Below, piece by piece: positions 41,116 to 50,580 of a stretch of DNA of 64,000 bases. The notes under the pieces were generated by a model. The model searched no databases. It was not told where the DNA came from and saw only the letters and a list, made by a program, of their open reading frames with translations. Within the stretch, counting starts at the first letter, position 1; each line of letters begins with the position of its first letter. The DNA is from Paraburkholderia tagetis (lineage in GTDB: Bacteria > Pseudomonadota > Gammaproteobacteria > Burkholderiales > Burkholderiaceae): positions 1 through 64,000 of the forward strand of contig NZ_JAKLJA010000037.1 in assembly GCF_022213065.1 (NCBI RefSeq). Reading direction: 5' to 3'. A program made the translations under genes and the position numbers.

Positions 41116-41667
41116 TTATTCGTCAAAATGAATTTCTGAGAGCCGCCTTCTCATTGAAGCAGCATCCTTATATGGATATCGCACCGGTGAACCGTTCCGC
41201 TTGTAGCCATCGAATCCGAAAGGGAGTCTCTTCATCGTTGCATCGTCTCTCATGAATATTTGCCGCCCGTTCTTGTGCGCCCCCTTATAAACATATACCG
41301 CGTATAAATATCCCGAGTAATCAGCGGCTTGAGAATTTACTGGCCACCTCACTAACGATATGATGTCTTTATTTTTCCAATAAAAAACCGTCATAACCTC
41401 AGGACTCCCTCCTTCAAACTCATAGACATCAATTACTGATTGCTCACCACCCCGACACTTCCACGTTGCCTCAACCTCGTAAGATGACACACTGGACGGA
41501 TGATCCGGACTAATTCGATCTTTTTCCGCGAGAACGACTTTACAGCCCGCACGAATTGAATCAGCAGATAAGATTTCTGGCGACCTTTCATCCGAGAAAA
41601 CAGGTGCTGGCGCCATCGCACATGTCGCAAAAACTACAAGTGACAGGATAGAAAATATTTTTCTCAC
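41116..41667 (-). CDS. Exported protein, candidate immunity protein
   Basis: A 183-residue protein from the GTG at 41667, preceded by GGGGGTAGGG; a TTG at 41703 is an alternative. The signal peptide is KIFSILSLVVFATCAMAPAPVFS. The mature domain is beta-rich with two cysteines (AGCKVVL, WKCRGG). Its export, small size and place directly downstream of a cell-wall-hydrolase effector suggest a periplasmic immunity protein. No family is recognised. Confidence 0.55.
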   Translation of the reverse strand: MRKIFSILSLVVFATCAMAPAPVFSDERSPEILSADSIRAGCKVVLAEKDRISPDHPSSVSSYEVEATWKCRGGEQSVIDVYEFEGGSPEVMTVFYWKNKDIISLVRWPVNSQAADYSGYLYAVYVYKGAHKNGRQIFMRDDATMKRLPFGFDGYKRNGSPVRYPYKDAASMRRRLSEIHFDE

Positions 41668-41704
41668 CACCCTACCCCCACTATCGTCGCGAGAGTCAGT
41701 CAAG

Positions 41705-42484
41705 TTACTCTACGTCTGCTTGCAATGCCTTTGGAATCCCGTATGTAGCCCCATTGAATTTCAAAATGTAGTCTGTCGCCGTCGTCGGCGCGCTAGTTTT
41801 CTTGCATTCCGATCCGTTCTTTATATATTTAATATGATTAGTTTTGATGCGCTCGCGCAAATCATAATAACCCTTCGTCGTATTTTTCAGAACAGAAAGG
41901 ATGGCAGTATTTTCGACGCCGGAAAATTCGCAATCAGGGTTTCCTTCGCCATGAGAGGAATTCATTAGAAGCGAGTCAACCACCCTCCCAAGACTCCCGC
42001 GATCAATAATATACACATTCATTGATTCCTGACGAATAGGGGCTGCGTCGGAATAATTTCGCCTTGTCGTTCTTATGCCAAACGCCAACCCGCCTGGCCG
42101 GATGGCATAATCAGCAGTATCAATATTAATATCACTGGGTTCAATGGCATCAACCACCATCATCTTTTCATCATTGATGCTACTCAGTATTTTTCCGGTT
42201 TGCTCATCAACAACCGCGACCACCATGCCAAAATAGCGCTCACCATTTTCTGCACTTTCATACAAATATGGCTTCGCAAGTATTGCCGATCCCACTTTCT
42301 GTGACCAAGATTTGCACTGAGAAGGCAAAAATCCAAAATCAATGACGGATGCATTCGCGTGTTCTTTTAATGCTGCTGTAATCTCCTGCTCAAACGCCGC
42401 GAGAGTATTGCTCTCAGCAGGAGAGCAAGCAAATACAGATTTCGCCACGAACAGGCAGCCCATGAAAAAAAGTGCAAGTCTCAT
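41705..42484 (-). CDS. Exported protein, candidate immunity protein of the hydrolase effector
   Basis: A 259-residue protein with a signal peptide (LALFFMGCLFVAKSVFA) and four mature-part cysteines (ACSPAE, PSQCKSW, PDCEFSG, GSECKK). Its ATG overlaps the effector stop by 4 nt (ATGA), so the two are co-translated. Family knowledge: effectors that act on peptidoglycan are paired with periplasmic immunity proteins encoded next to them. Base composition is AT-richer than vgrG, as is usual for such pairs. Confidence 0.6.
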   Translation of the reverse strand: MRLALFFMGCLFVAKSVFACSPAESNTLAAFEQEITAALKEHANASVIDFGFLPSQCKSWSQKVGSAILAKPYLYESAENGERYFGMVVAVVDEQTGKILSSINDEKMMVVDAIEPSDINIDTADYAIRPGGLAFGIRTTRRNYSDAAPIRQESMNVYIIDRGSLGRVVDSLLMNSSHGEGNPDCEFSGVENTAILSVLKNTTKGYYDLRERIKTNHIKYIKNGSECKKTSAPTTATDYILKFNGATYGIPKALQADVE

Positions 42485-45252
42485 TCCCCGACCCCTCTAA
42501 ATACTCTTTGATTCATTATCTCGTGATAGTGGTTGCGCCGCTCCCCGTAACTGCTCGTGCTTCGATTAACAACAGCAGTAATCTTGTCAACCTGCGCGTC
42601 CGCATTGGCAGTGGTGGTCTGGTCAGCGATTGTATTTAGTCGGCCCCGAAGCCAGAAAAAAACTGCTGATCGAACGCCATACAGCATTTGACCGACCAAA
42701 TCGGGGTTCCGCACAAAATCTACATTTTCACCCGGCCAAATTGACGGATATGTAGAATTAAATTGCGCGTAATTATATTTCCCGGTCAATTGCTTCAAAC
42801 CACGTCCGCGAAATTTCCAGCCATCGCCACTTTCAACCGAACCATTTCCGAGATCTGTCACCCCATTAACGTCATTGTAAGCTCGGTTAGCTATTTTTTC
42901 TTGGTCCGCAAAATGCTGGGAATTACGGCAATATAAATCAGCTTCGGCGGGGTGATGGCGAAAATAAGAAAACGTATTCTTCAAAGGCTCACATGCATAA
43001 TCCAAACTCTCCACGAGATGAAATTTCGGCCCAACTTCAGTTCTTACTTGCGCAAAAAAATGAGTAAGTCTCTGCTCAGAGTCAAGCTTATATGCGGACA
43101 TATTTTCATTGATTTGATTTGCCAAATCAATCAACGTCTGATCAGAAACAAATGCACTAGACCAAATCTTCCTAAGCATGGTGACAGTTATCTTTCCTCC
43201 TAGGACGTAGAAATTCCCGACCAACGCTACTGGATGAATATGATTCACTACCGGATTCGCAGGAAAGCCCGCAACCTTACCCTTAACTTCATCCCACCAC
43301 TGAAGCTTCCTGATACGCGTCAGTTCACACAACCAGTTCTCGCGCGCGTTGCGCATGAGGGGCGTAATAGCATCCCATCGGGCCATGCCTCCGCCCCATT
43401 CGCTTTCGTAGCGCAGGATCTCATGCGCAAGCTCGCTGGCAAGCCAGGACGTACCCATCGCACGCTGCAATTTTTTCGCCGTGACGACTTCCTCGCCGTT
43501 TTTGCCTTTCTGTGGTGGCTTCTCGTTATATTCAAGCGGCTGACGTGCGACCGTCTGCTCCAGACGTTGGAGCAAGGCATTACCATTGACCGCTGCCACG
43601 GACGGCTCGAATTTACTCTGCTCTTTCCAGTCGGCATTGCCGCATACAACCAGATTGCGCTTGAATGCATCAGCCAGATTGATTCCGGTAGCGTCCACGA
43701 ACTCGAAGCCGGGCCATGCCCACGGGCTTTCCCAATTCGTGCCTGGGTGGTCCTTGCCACAAACCCAGCCCCTGGCCGCCTTGTTATCTGCCGTGCCGAA
43801 ATCAATGCGCCACCACTGCACGCCTCTGTCATCAGCGGCTACGCGGTTCTTGTCCAGGCTGTCGAGTTGCGCGTGCGACATCGCCTGCGCCGTACCGTTC
43901 GCCGGGTCGGCCACCGAACCCAGTTGCAGCGGGAAGCGGCTCCAGGCCTTTAAGCTGTTTGGCGAATCCAACTTGCTTTGATCGTCGCGCCTGATCCACA
44001 CAGGACTGCCGTCGGGGTTGTGAATCGCACCGCCAAACGATGAAGTCCACGGTTGCGCCAGAATCCAGGGACCAACTTTCGGACTGTTCGGTGCCAAGGT
44101 GAGTTCGACAAGCTGATGTCCAAGCGTCAGATCGGGATCAACCTCTTTCGGCACCAGCTTTGCACCGGCCTGTATTAGCAGAATTGTCTTGCCATCGGCT
44201 GGCAGTTGCGCAGCACGCGCACGGCTCCTTTCGATGAACGGTTTCAGTTCTTCACCCGCAAACACCTCAAGATGCAGGAGTTGTCGCGCGGGCACGGGTG
44301 GCATTGGCGTCGAACGCTCGTAATCGTGATACTCGCCAAGCTGTCCCAGCAGCGTTCCCGCAGTCACCTGGATCGGCTGCGGCGGAACTACAACCTGACC
44401 GACGTTCTGCGGCTCCTTCAATGCGCGCTGGTCGTGATAGTTAATCCAGCCCCAGTCACCTTCAGTCGTGAGTGGCGCTGTACCGTACTCGTCGCCGTCC
44501 GGGCGTAGCCATGGCACGTTACCGCCATCCTCCCGACCGAAATAGCCACCACTGTTCGCGGCGATCATCGTGCCCGATGTAATGGACTTGATATGCCCCC
44601 ACCGGCCGCGCTTCTCGCCAATGATGACTTCGCTGCCTTCAGGCAGGAGCGCCACACGCTGCCCGCCTGGCGCCTTGCAAACGAACGCGCCCACAGCGCC
44701 CCCTTCGCCGGTCTGGCGGTCCTTGTTGCCGATACGGTACGCATCGACTCCCGGCCACCAGCCAGGGCGCACGAGATTGCCATCAGCCAGATACGTCTGC
44801 CAGTCGGCCATGTGCATGTAGATGCTGTAGAACGTCAGCGTCTCGTCAGCCGGTTGCGCGGCGGTGCTGCCGGGTACGGGCGGCATGGTCATCTGGTGAC
44901 GCACGAGGACGAAGCCCGTGGAGTACATGCCCCAACGATGATCCTGCGTGAAGTTGATATGCTCGTAGGCATCATCGAGCTTGAACGCCACGATTTCGCC
45001 GTTGGCGATTACGCGCACACCTTGGGACTGGTCGAGCTCGCGCGCCGAGCCCGCGCCGAAATGCACGCCCCCATGCGGAAAGCCGTTGACACCGAGCGGA
45101 AAGAACCCGTCCTCCATCCTGCCAAGTGCCCGATAGAGAATTTGTGGATCTGTGATTTCCTTGCCACCCTGCACGGGAAACGGATAGCGCCAGACCTGCG
45201 GCGGCGCAGGCTGAGATGTAGTCGCAGGCTGACTGTTTGCTTGTGTCGTCAT
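42481..45252 (-). CDS. Type VI secretion effector: M23-like N-terminal domain and GH19 lysozyme-like C-terminal domain
   Basis: A 923-residue protein. The N-terminus (about residues 20-150) resembles a LytM/M23 fold: HGGVHFGAGS, VRVIANGEIVAFK, FYSIYMHMADW. SH3-like and linker segments follow. The last 230 residues form a GH19 chitinase/lysozyme domain (HFFAQVRTEVGPKFHLVES, YSYFRHHPAEAD-like FSYFRHHPAEADLYC, GDGWKFRGRGLKQLTGKYNY, FWLRGRLN). Expected role: peptidoglycan cleavage in rival periplasm after VgrG-dependent delivery. It is 24 nt downstream of vgrG. The GC content drops visibly in the C-terminal half, which suggests domain exchange. Confidence 0.8.
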   Translation of the reverse strand: MTTQANSQPATTSQPAPPQVWRYPFPVQGGKEITDPQILYRALGRMEDGFFPLGVNGFPHGGVHFGAGSARELDQSQGVRVIANGEIVAFKLDDAYEHINFTQDHRWGMYSTGFVLVRHQMTMPPVPGSTAAQPADETLTFYSIYMHMADWQTYLADGNLVRPGWWPGVDAYRIGNKDRQTGEGGAVGAFVCKAPGGQRVALLPEGSEVIIGEKRGRWGHIKSITSGTMIAANSGGYFGREDGGNVPWLRPDGDEYGTAPLTTEGDWGWINYHDQRALKEPQNVGQVVVPPQPIQVTAGTLLGQLGEYHDYERSTPMPPVPARQLLHLEVFAGEELKPFIERSRARAAQLPADGKTILLIQAGAKLVPKEVDPDLTLGHQLVELTLAPNSPKVGPWILAQPWTSSFGGAIHNPDGSPVWIRRDDQSKLDSPNSLKAWSRFPLQLGSVADPANGTAQAMSHAQLDSLDKNRVAADDRGVQWWRIDFGTADNKAARGWVCGKDHPGTNWESPWAWPGFEFVDATGINLADAFKRNLVVCGNADWKEQSKFEPSVAAVNGNALLQRLEQTVARQPLEYNEKPPQKGKNGEEVVTAKKLQRAMGTSWLASELAHEILRYESEWGGGMARWDAITPLMRNARENWLCELTRIRKLQWWDEVKGKVAGFPANPVVNHIHPVALVGNFYVLGGKITVTMLRKIWSSAFVSDQTLIDLANQINENMSAYKLDSEQRLTHFFAQVRTEVGPKFHLVESLDYACEPLKNTFSYFRHHPAEADLYCRNSQHFADQEKIANRAYNDVNGVTDLGNGSVESGDGWKFRGRGLKQLTGKYNYAQFNSTYPSIWPGENVDFVRNPDLVGQMLYGVRSAVFFWLRGRLNTIADQTTTANADAQVDKITAVVNRSTSSYGERRNHYHEIMNQRVFRGVGE

Positions 45253-45276
45253 TGATTATCTCGATGGAATGGGCAA

Positions 45277-47631
45277 TCAGCCCGAGAAGCGCGAGCCGTG
45301 CCGCGCGAGGTCGGCAATGTCGGTGACATACGGCACTGCAGCCTTCGTCATCTTGCCGTCCGGGTCCACCTTCTCCCACGAGGCCGCGCGTTCGATGTAG
45401 TCTCCCGGCGTGGCGTTAGTGAGGTTATGCGGCTTGATGCTGATGTACGAGCCGCCACACTTGAGGAGCAGTTCGTCCTCCGCCTCGATCACGACCTTGC
45501 CGCCGATGCTGCGGATATAAGCGTCCTTCTGCGCAGCCACGTCCAGGCCGTCAGTGATCGCATGGATCTCCACCTTGCCGCGCGCCGCCAGCAGGCTGAT
45601 TCCGGCCTGCGTAAACAGCGAAATGGCCTCCTTCGCCGCCATCACGATTCGGCGGAAGGCATTGACGTTAAAGCTCGCAGACGTAGCGAAGCTCGTATCC
45701 TTGGTCGTCGAGACCATCATGCGCCCCGGCGTTGCCATGCCGATGCCATGCGGAGCCGACAACGCAATCACAGCCTCTTTCAGGCCCGAGAGTTCATCCT
45801 TGAGCCACTGGTTTTCCGCCTTCAGGTCCGCGACCTCGGCCTTGGCCGTTGCAGCCGCCTGCGCCAGTTCCTGCGCCTGCGCCTGGGTGAGGCTGAACTG
45901 GCTGCTGGCGGGCTGCATGTCGGTCTGGTGTCCCTGCGCCTGCGGCTGGCTGTCTGCCGTCAGCAGCACGCCACCTGCGCCACGGATGGCCGCATGGTTG
46001 TCGGTGCGCAGCTCAACCCCGTCACTTCTCTGCTCGTTTTTCCGGTTGACCCCGTATCCGAGGTTGAGCTGCGACTTGCCATTCTCGGTCGCGAGCTTGA
46101 TATGCTCGCGACCCTTGCCATCGTCCATCTGGAGCGTGTTGTTGGCGCGCGTGTGGATCGCGTGACGCTGCGCCCAGGGATACCCAACATGAATCGGGTC
46201 CTCGTGCAAGGCCGTGTGCAGGACCTGGGAAATGTAGGGGCGGTCTACGTTGCCCCACAGAAAGGCCACGGTAACGACCGTGTTCGGCTCCAGTCCGAAG
46301 TGCATACCCGTGCGACCCTGGCCGCCGTAAGGCTTGGCGAGCCGCATCGGACAGCTTTGCAACCCCGGCGTGCGGGCGTCCCGGTCTGCGTGGATATGGA
46401 CGATGTAACGGCCCTGCTCGTCCAGGTAGGGCCCGACGTAATTCTTTGTCGATGCAATCGTGCCTGTCACGACACCTTCCACGCGGGGCCACGTTTCCTC
46501 CATCAGGGGCATACGATATTGCCGGTCGCTGGGGATCGCGGTGAATTCGACCTTGTAACCTGCCTTGCGAGAAGCCGTGCAGGTCATGCCCGTGACCAGC
46601 AGCCCGTACTTCACCTCGGGCAGTTCACGATTCGATAGTTTGATCACACAGCCAGGCACCATGTCCAGCATGTCGCAGGTGCCGGTATAGGCCACCTGTT
46701 CCGCAAGCGCCGCCTCCTGCCGCAGTTCCGCTTCGCGCTTCGCGTCCTCTTCATCATCGAGGTCGAGTCCCCAGGTGTAGGCGTCACCATAGACAGTCTT
46801 GTCGTCTTTGATAGGTTTCGTACCGCTGACCGTCAGGTTGTGCGATTGCTCGGGGCTGTAACTGCGCACGGAGAACGTCTTTGGCACCATCGTCGTTCGC
46901 ATCGTGAGCGACTGCACGGACTCACGGCCCACCGTATGCAGGCCGTTCGGCTCCTGGTACGGTACGGTGAAACGCTCGTTGTCACGCCTGTATTTCGTGA
47001 AGTCGTCACCGAAACGCACGTTCTCGCAACGCTTGCCCGTGTCACACACAAACCAGATGCCGACACGTCGGCACAAACGCATAATGAACGCCTCGTCATC
47101 CTCATTCCACTGGGTAATGATCGGGCGCTTGCGGTAAGTGCGATACAAACCAAACTGGAAATCCGCAAAAATCTGGTTGAACTCGTTTTCCTTGAGAATC
47201 TGCTGAATCACCTCGACTTCGTTTGTATCGAAGAAGAAGCGGATTTTCGGCAGATTGCGCAGCAACGCGAGGCGAGATTCCAGCGTCACCTCATACATGG
47301 TCTGATCGTGATTGCTGGCGATCTGCGCGAAGCTGGTAATCACGCCATGAATGCGCCGCGCCTCTTCCGGTTCACTCCAGCGTCTCGCGCGTGGCGGCTG
47401 AATAACGAACGCGGCGATCTTGCCGATATAGTCGCTACGCGGCAGGTCACGCTGCGGGTGCGTAAACTGGATGACGTACTTCGTCGGGACACCCATGCCA
47501 CGAGTCCCCTTGAACTCGTAAACGTCTGCAAGCGCAGCGCTCGATGTCCCAAGTACTTTGAGGGTGTAGTACTGGTGAACGTCAATACCGGGACGCGCTA
47601 CCGGGTCACGTGAATTCAAATCATCTCCCAA
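45277..47631 (-). CDS. vgrG: Type VI secretion spike protein VgrG (TssI)
   Basis: A 784-residue protein. The gp27-like base runs to about residue 380 (YEVTLESRLALLRN, FNQIFADFQFGLYRTY, DEAFIMRLCRRVGIWF). The gp5-like OB fold includes VEGVVTGT and RYIVHIHADRD, and the spike repeat region includes MHFGLEPNTVVTVAFLWGNVDRPYI. A coiled stretch (ALAQ..KAEVADLKAENQWLKDEL) and a DUF2345-like C-terminus (IRSIGGKVVIEAEDELLLKCGGSYISI) follow. It heads the module with its effector. No core tss genes are in the window, so this is an orphan vgrG island. Confidence 0.93.
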   Translation of the reverse strand: MGDDLNSRDPVARPGIDVHQYYTLKVLGTSSAALADVYEFKGTRGMGVPTKYVIQFTHPQRDLPRSDYIGKIAAFVIQPPRARRWSEPEEARRIHGVITSFAQIASNHDQTMYEVTLESRLALLRNLPKIRFFFDTNEVEVIQQILKENEFNQIFADFQFGLYRTYRKRPIITQWNEDDEAFIMRLCRRVGIWFVCDTGKRCENVRFGDDFTKYRRDNERFTVPYQEPNGLHTVGRESVQSLTMRTTMVPKTFSVRSYSPEQSHNLTVSGTKPIKDDKTVYGDAYTWGLDLDDEEDAKREAELRQEAALAEQVAYTGTCDMLDMVPGCVIKLSNRELPEVKYGLLVTGMTCTASRKAGYKVEFTAIPSDRQYRMPLMEETWPRVEGVVTGTIASTKNYVGPYLDEQGRYIVHIHADRDARTPGLQSCPMRLAKPYGGQGRTGMHFGLEPNTVVTVAFLWGNVDRPYISQVLHTALHEDPIHVGYPWAQRHAIHTRANNTLQMDDGKGREHIKLATENGKSQLNLGYGVNRKNEQRSDGVELRTDNHAAIRGAGGVLLTADSQPQAQGHQTDMQPASSQFSLTQAQAQELAQAAATAKAEVADLKAENQWLKDELSGLKEAVIALSAPHGIGMATPGRMMVSTTKDTSFATSASFNVNAFRRIVMAAKEAISLFTQAGISLLAARGKVEIHAITDGLDVAAQKDAYIRSIGGKVVIEAEDELLLKCGGSYISIKPHNLTNATPGDYIERAASWEKVDPDGKMTKAAVPYVTDIADLARHGSRFSG

Positions 47632-47681
47632 TCAATTTTATCCTGCCGATATCAGCACGCTTCAGAATGAATAGACTTCTA

Positions 47682-47876
47682 TCAGGATGACAAACGGCAA
47701 GACGCACTGACGCTTTCAAGCTCACGGAGACGCGCTTTCGGCGTAGCAATTACACCCTGGCTCTCGTAAGCCAGACCTTCAAGCGTCATCACGTAACGGA
47801 TCAGGTCGTCGCGCGTGTAGTCGTTCGGGAATGTGCCAATACCATGCAGTTCCTTCAACCTCGTTTCTGTCCTCAT
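47682..47876 (-). CDS. Small hypothetical protein
   Basis: A 64-residue reading (ELHGIGTFPNDYTRDDLIRYVMTLEGLAYESQG) with protein-like composition. It lies upstream of vgrG on the same strand. No ribosome-binding site stands out and I cannot name a family. It may be a leftover of the DNA into which the module inserted. Confidence 0.35.
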   Translation of the reverse strand: MRTETRLKELHGIGTFPNDYTRDDLIRYVMTLEGLAYESQGVIATPKARLRELESVSASCRLSS

Positions 47877-48355
47877 GCTGTCAAAATCCTGTAGTTATCC
47901 TGAATTGCCAGCTCAACAAGTCACTTGCTGACGACGGCCTAACGGAAAGGACTGGTCGACGCGCCCGCGCCGCAGAAACAGAAAGGGAGGGTGAGCGGGC
48001 ACTGAACAGGGTTGACAGACCGGTGTCACAACCAACCGGCAGGCCGAAGCCTCCCCGCCCAGGCCCGCCCGTAGAAACCTGTGGACGAACAAAGGCAGCC
48101 GCCCACCCTTGCGGGCGAGCGGGTTGTGACTTGCAGGCTGTCAAACCTGACCACCGCCCCGAAGGCTAGTGGCTTTTGGATTCTGAACCGGCCCGCAATT
48201 TTCACCATGACAGGCGTCAAGGCTTGCGGAGAAACCGGCGCAGCAATTTTACACTGTCCTGGAACCGGTCAGCCAACCCAGGAGCCGTCTGGAAATCGCA
48301 CCCCGTGATTTTTCGGCCATGTCGCGTCGGTGAGCCACGCACACGATGATAGGAC
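47877..48355. other. Non-coding stretch at the upstream edge of the vgrG module
   Basis: About 480 nt without a supported gene. It ends at a sharp junction near 48356, where homology to a GntP permease begins in mid-protein. No transposase remnant, tRNA fragment or long repeat was found. Confidence 0.45.
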
Positions 48356-48637
48356 CGCGCTTCGGGCGGCATGAGCATTGCGCTCGCCGCCATGTCCGAC
48401 GTCTTCATCAAGGGCGCGCAGGCCGCGAATATTCCGCTCGATGTACTGCATCGCGTAGTGGCGATGGCGAGCGGCGGCATGGACACGCTTCCGCACAATG
48501 GCGCGGTGATCACGCTGCTCGCGGTGACGGGGCTCACGCACCGCGAATCGTATCGCGACATTTTCGCAGTCACGGTCATCAAGACGATGGCCGTGTTCTT
48601 CGTGATTGCGGTCTTTTACGCAACCGGCATTGTTTGA
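48356..48637 (+). pseudogene. 3' fragment of a GntP-family gluconate/organic-acid permease
   Basis: The frame RASGGMSIALAAMSDVF and the following 80 residues (LDVLHRVVAMASGGMDTLPHNGAVITLL, then YRDIFAVTVIKTMAVFFVI) match the C-terminal end of GntP-type permeases, which are normally about 440-470 residues long. A stop codon lies 7 codons before the internal ATG, so the first 350 or so residues are gone. The remaining 3' end is unmutated, implying a recent truncation. It lies next to the vgrG module. Confidence 0.8.
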
Positions 48638-48656
48638 GAAAGACCGGTTGAAAAAA

Positions 48657-48690
48657 CTGGCGGAGGGTTGTTGCTCCTCCGCCAGCTTTT
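48657..48690. terminator. Bidirectional rho-independent terminator
   Basis: Perfect 10-bp arms CTGGCGGAGG / CCTCCGCCAG surround a 9-nt loop, with AAAAAA on one side and CTTTTA on the other. It lies between the stop of the gntP remnant (plus) and the stop of lysP (minus), and can serve both. Confidence 0.85.
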
Positions 48691-50272
48691 ACGCTTCGTG
48701 ACCGCTTCTAACCACCTCTTTATCTCCCCGCGAATCTCCCGCCGCTAGCGAGCCGTTCGCCTGTGCCAGCGCACGCGCCTGCCCCATGTAAGGCTCGATA
48801 TCCATTTCCGTGTATTCGATAAAACGGCTCTTCTTCACGATCCGGTAGCCGAGCCACATCACAACAAACAAGGGAATGCCGATATACGTGGCCAGCATGC
48901 TCACCCAGTCGATTTTATTGGCCGTGAACGCCTGGTAGTCCTGCCCGAGCATGACAATGAGACAGACCGCGAAGGCGAATATCGGCCCGATGGGAAACCA
49001 CTTCGACCGGTATGGCAGTTGATCGAGCGAATAGCCTTGCGCGACGAACCCCTTGCGGAAACGATAATGACTGGCGGCAATGCCCAGCCATGCGATGAAC
49101 CCCGTCATTCCTGATGTGTTGAGCAGCCACATATAGACGGTCTTGTCGCCGTACATCGACGAAAGAAAGCACAGCGCGCCCACTGCCGTGGTTGCATAAA
49201 GCGCATTCCTCGGCACGCCGCTCGCCGAAAGCTTGCCGAAGAGCCTCGGCGCGCGGCCTTCGATAGCCAGGTTATAGAGCATTCGCGTGGAGGCATACAT
49301 GCCCGAATTGCCTGCCGACAGCACGGCGGTCAGGATAACGGCATTCATGACGCCCGCTGAAAAAGCCAGGCCTGCGCGGCGAAATACGAGCGTGAACGGG
49401 CTGACGCCAATATCGGTCACATCGGATTTCAGGAGATTCGGGTCGGTATGCGGAATCAGCAAACCGATGACGAAAATGGCGAGCACGTAAAACAGGAGAA
49501 TTCGCCAGAACACCTGCCGTACCGCGCGGGGAATGTTCTTTGCCGGGTTTTCCGATTCGCCGGCGGCCACGCCGATCAGTTCAGTTCCCTGAAACGAAAA
49601 GCCCGCGATCATGGTGACACCCAGCAAAGCGGGCAGGCCGCCCGTGAACGGTCCGCCATCGAGTGTGAAGTTGCCCCAGACGTGATCCGCACCGCCCTTC
49701 AGAATGCCGATAATCATCAGCAATCCAATGCCGATGAATGCGACCACGGTGACCACCTTGATCAGCGAGAACCAATATTCGGCCTCGCCGAAACCGCGAA
49801 CGGAAAGTGCGTTGAGCAGGAACATCACGCTGAGAAAAGCGGCGCTCCACCAGACTCCGGGTACGTGGGGAAACCAGTAACCCATCACCAGTTGCGACGC
49901 AACCAGTTCGACGGCAATGGTCACTGCCCAGTTGTACCAATAGTTCCAGCCCAGTGCGAAACCAAAACCCTCGTCGACGAATTTCGCGCCGTAGGTCGCG
50001 AACGAGCCGGAGACCGGCATGAACGCGGCCATTTCCCCGAGGCTCGTCATCAGGAAGTAGACCATCAAGCCAATCACCAGGTATGCGGCCATGGCGCCGC
50101 CGGGTCCGGCTTGTGAAATGGAGGCCCCCGAGGCGACGAACAAACCGGTGCCGATCGAGCCGCCGATGGCAATCATGGTCAGGTGGCGGGCTTTTAGACT
50201 GCGGTGCAGCGCAGGTGCCGGGTCCCGAGAGCCGGAAGCGCCCTCTGAACCGCGATGCGGATTCGAATCCAT
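48689..50272 (-). CDS. lysP: Lysine-specific amino acid permease
   Basis: A 527-residue APC-superfamily permease with 12 hydrophobic segments. The conserved opening is LKARHLTMIAIGGSIGTGLFVASG. The C-terminal half (LPYRSKWFPIGPIFAFAVCL, then IDWVSMLATYIGIPLFVVMW) is very close to E. coli LysP. Role: proton-coupled lysine import across the inner membrane. The N-terminal 35 residues before the conserved region are variable and the true start could be a little later. Confidence 0.85.
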   Translation of the reverse strand: MDSNPHRGSEGASGSRDPAPALHRSLKARHLTMIAIGGSIGTGLFVASGASISQAGPGGAMAAYLVIGLMVYFLMTSLGEMAAFMPVSGSFATYGAKFVDEGFGFALGWNYWYNWAVTIAVELVASQLVMGYWFPHVPGVWWSAAFLSVMFLLNALSVRGFGEAEYWFSLIKVVTVVAFIGIGLLMIIGILKGGADHVWGNFTLDGGPFTGGLPALLGVTMIAGFSFQGTELIGVAAGESENPAKNIPRAVRQVFWRILLFYVLAIFVIGLLIPHTDPNLLKSDVTDIGVSPFTLVFRRAGLAFSAGVMNAVILTAVLSAGNSGMYASTRMLYNLAIEGRAPRLFGKLSASGVPRNALYATTAVGALCFLSSMYGDKTVYMWLLNTSGMTGFIAWLGIAASHYRFRKGFVAQGYSLDQLPYRSKWFPIGPIFAFAVCLIVMLGQDYQAFTANKIDWVSMLATYIGIPLFVVMWLGYRIVKKSRFIEYTEMDIEPYMGQARALAQANGSLAAGDSRGDKEVVRSGHEA

Positions 50273-50580
50273 AAAAATTCTGACTTCTTTTTAACGAGTG
50301 TGACAGGGTGATCGAGTTTCCAGGCCATCCGGAAGGCCGGTGGCCAACGACATTGCGCAAGAGGACGCACCGGCTGCCTTGCTGACAGCCAGTGCCGACG
50401 TCGCGGCAAATGGGGGAACCCTATGACACAACAAACTGGCGCAACGCCCGGACAGGCGTGCCGCTCGACCGGGCGACCAGAGCGCCCGTCCTCAATGACT
50501 TGACCGGGATTTTATAGCAGCGGCACCCAGGACCGGCGCTCGGGCCATGAACTTGATATTCATACCCACCCCAAAATCCA
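50273..50580. other. Intergenic region upstream of lysP
   Basis: 308 nt between the lysP start and the stop of the dihydroxyacetone kinase gene. No lysine-riboswitch-like structure was recognised. It presumably holds the lysP promoter. Confidence 0.35.

Noticed and set aside
45298..46638. A 446-codon plus-strand frame
   Set aside because: It is antisense to vgrG, with no domain resemblance.
50273..50580. Lysine riboswitch upstream of lysP
   Set aside because: I could not recognise the conserved lysine-riboswitch core, and such riboswitches are not usual in beta-proteobacteria.
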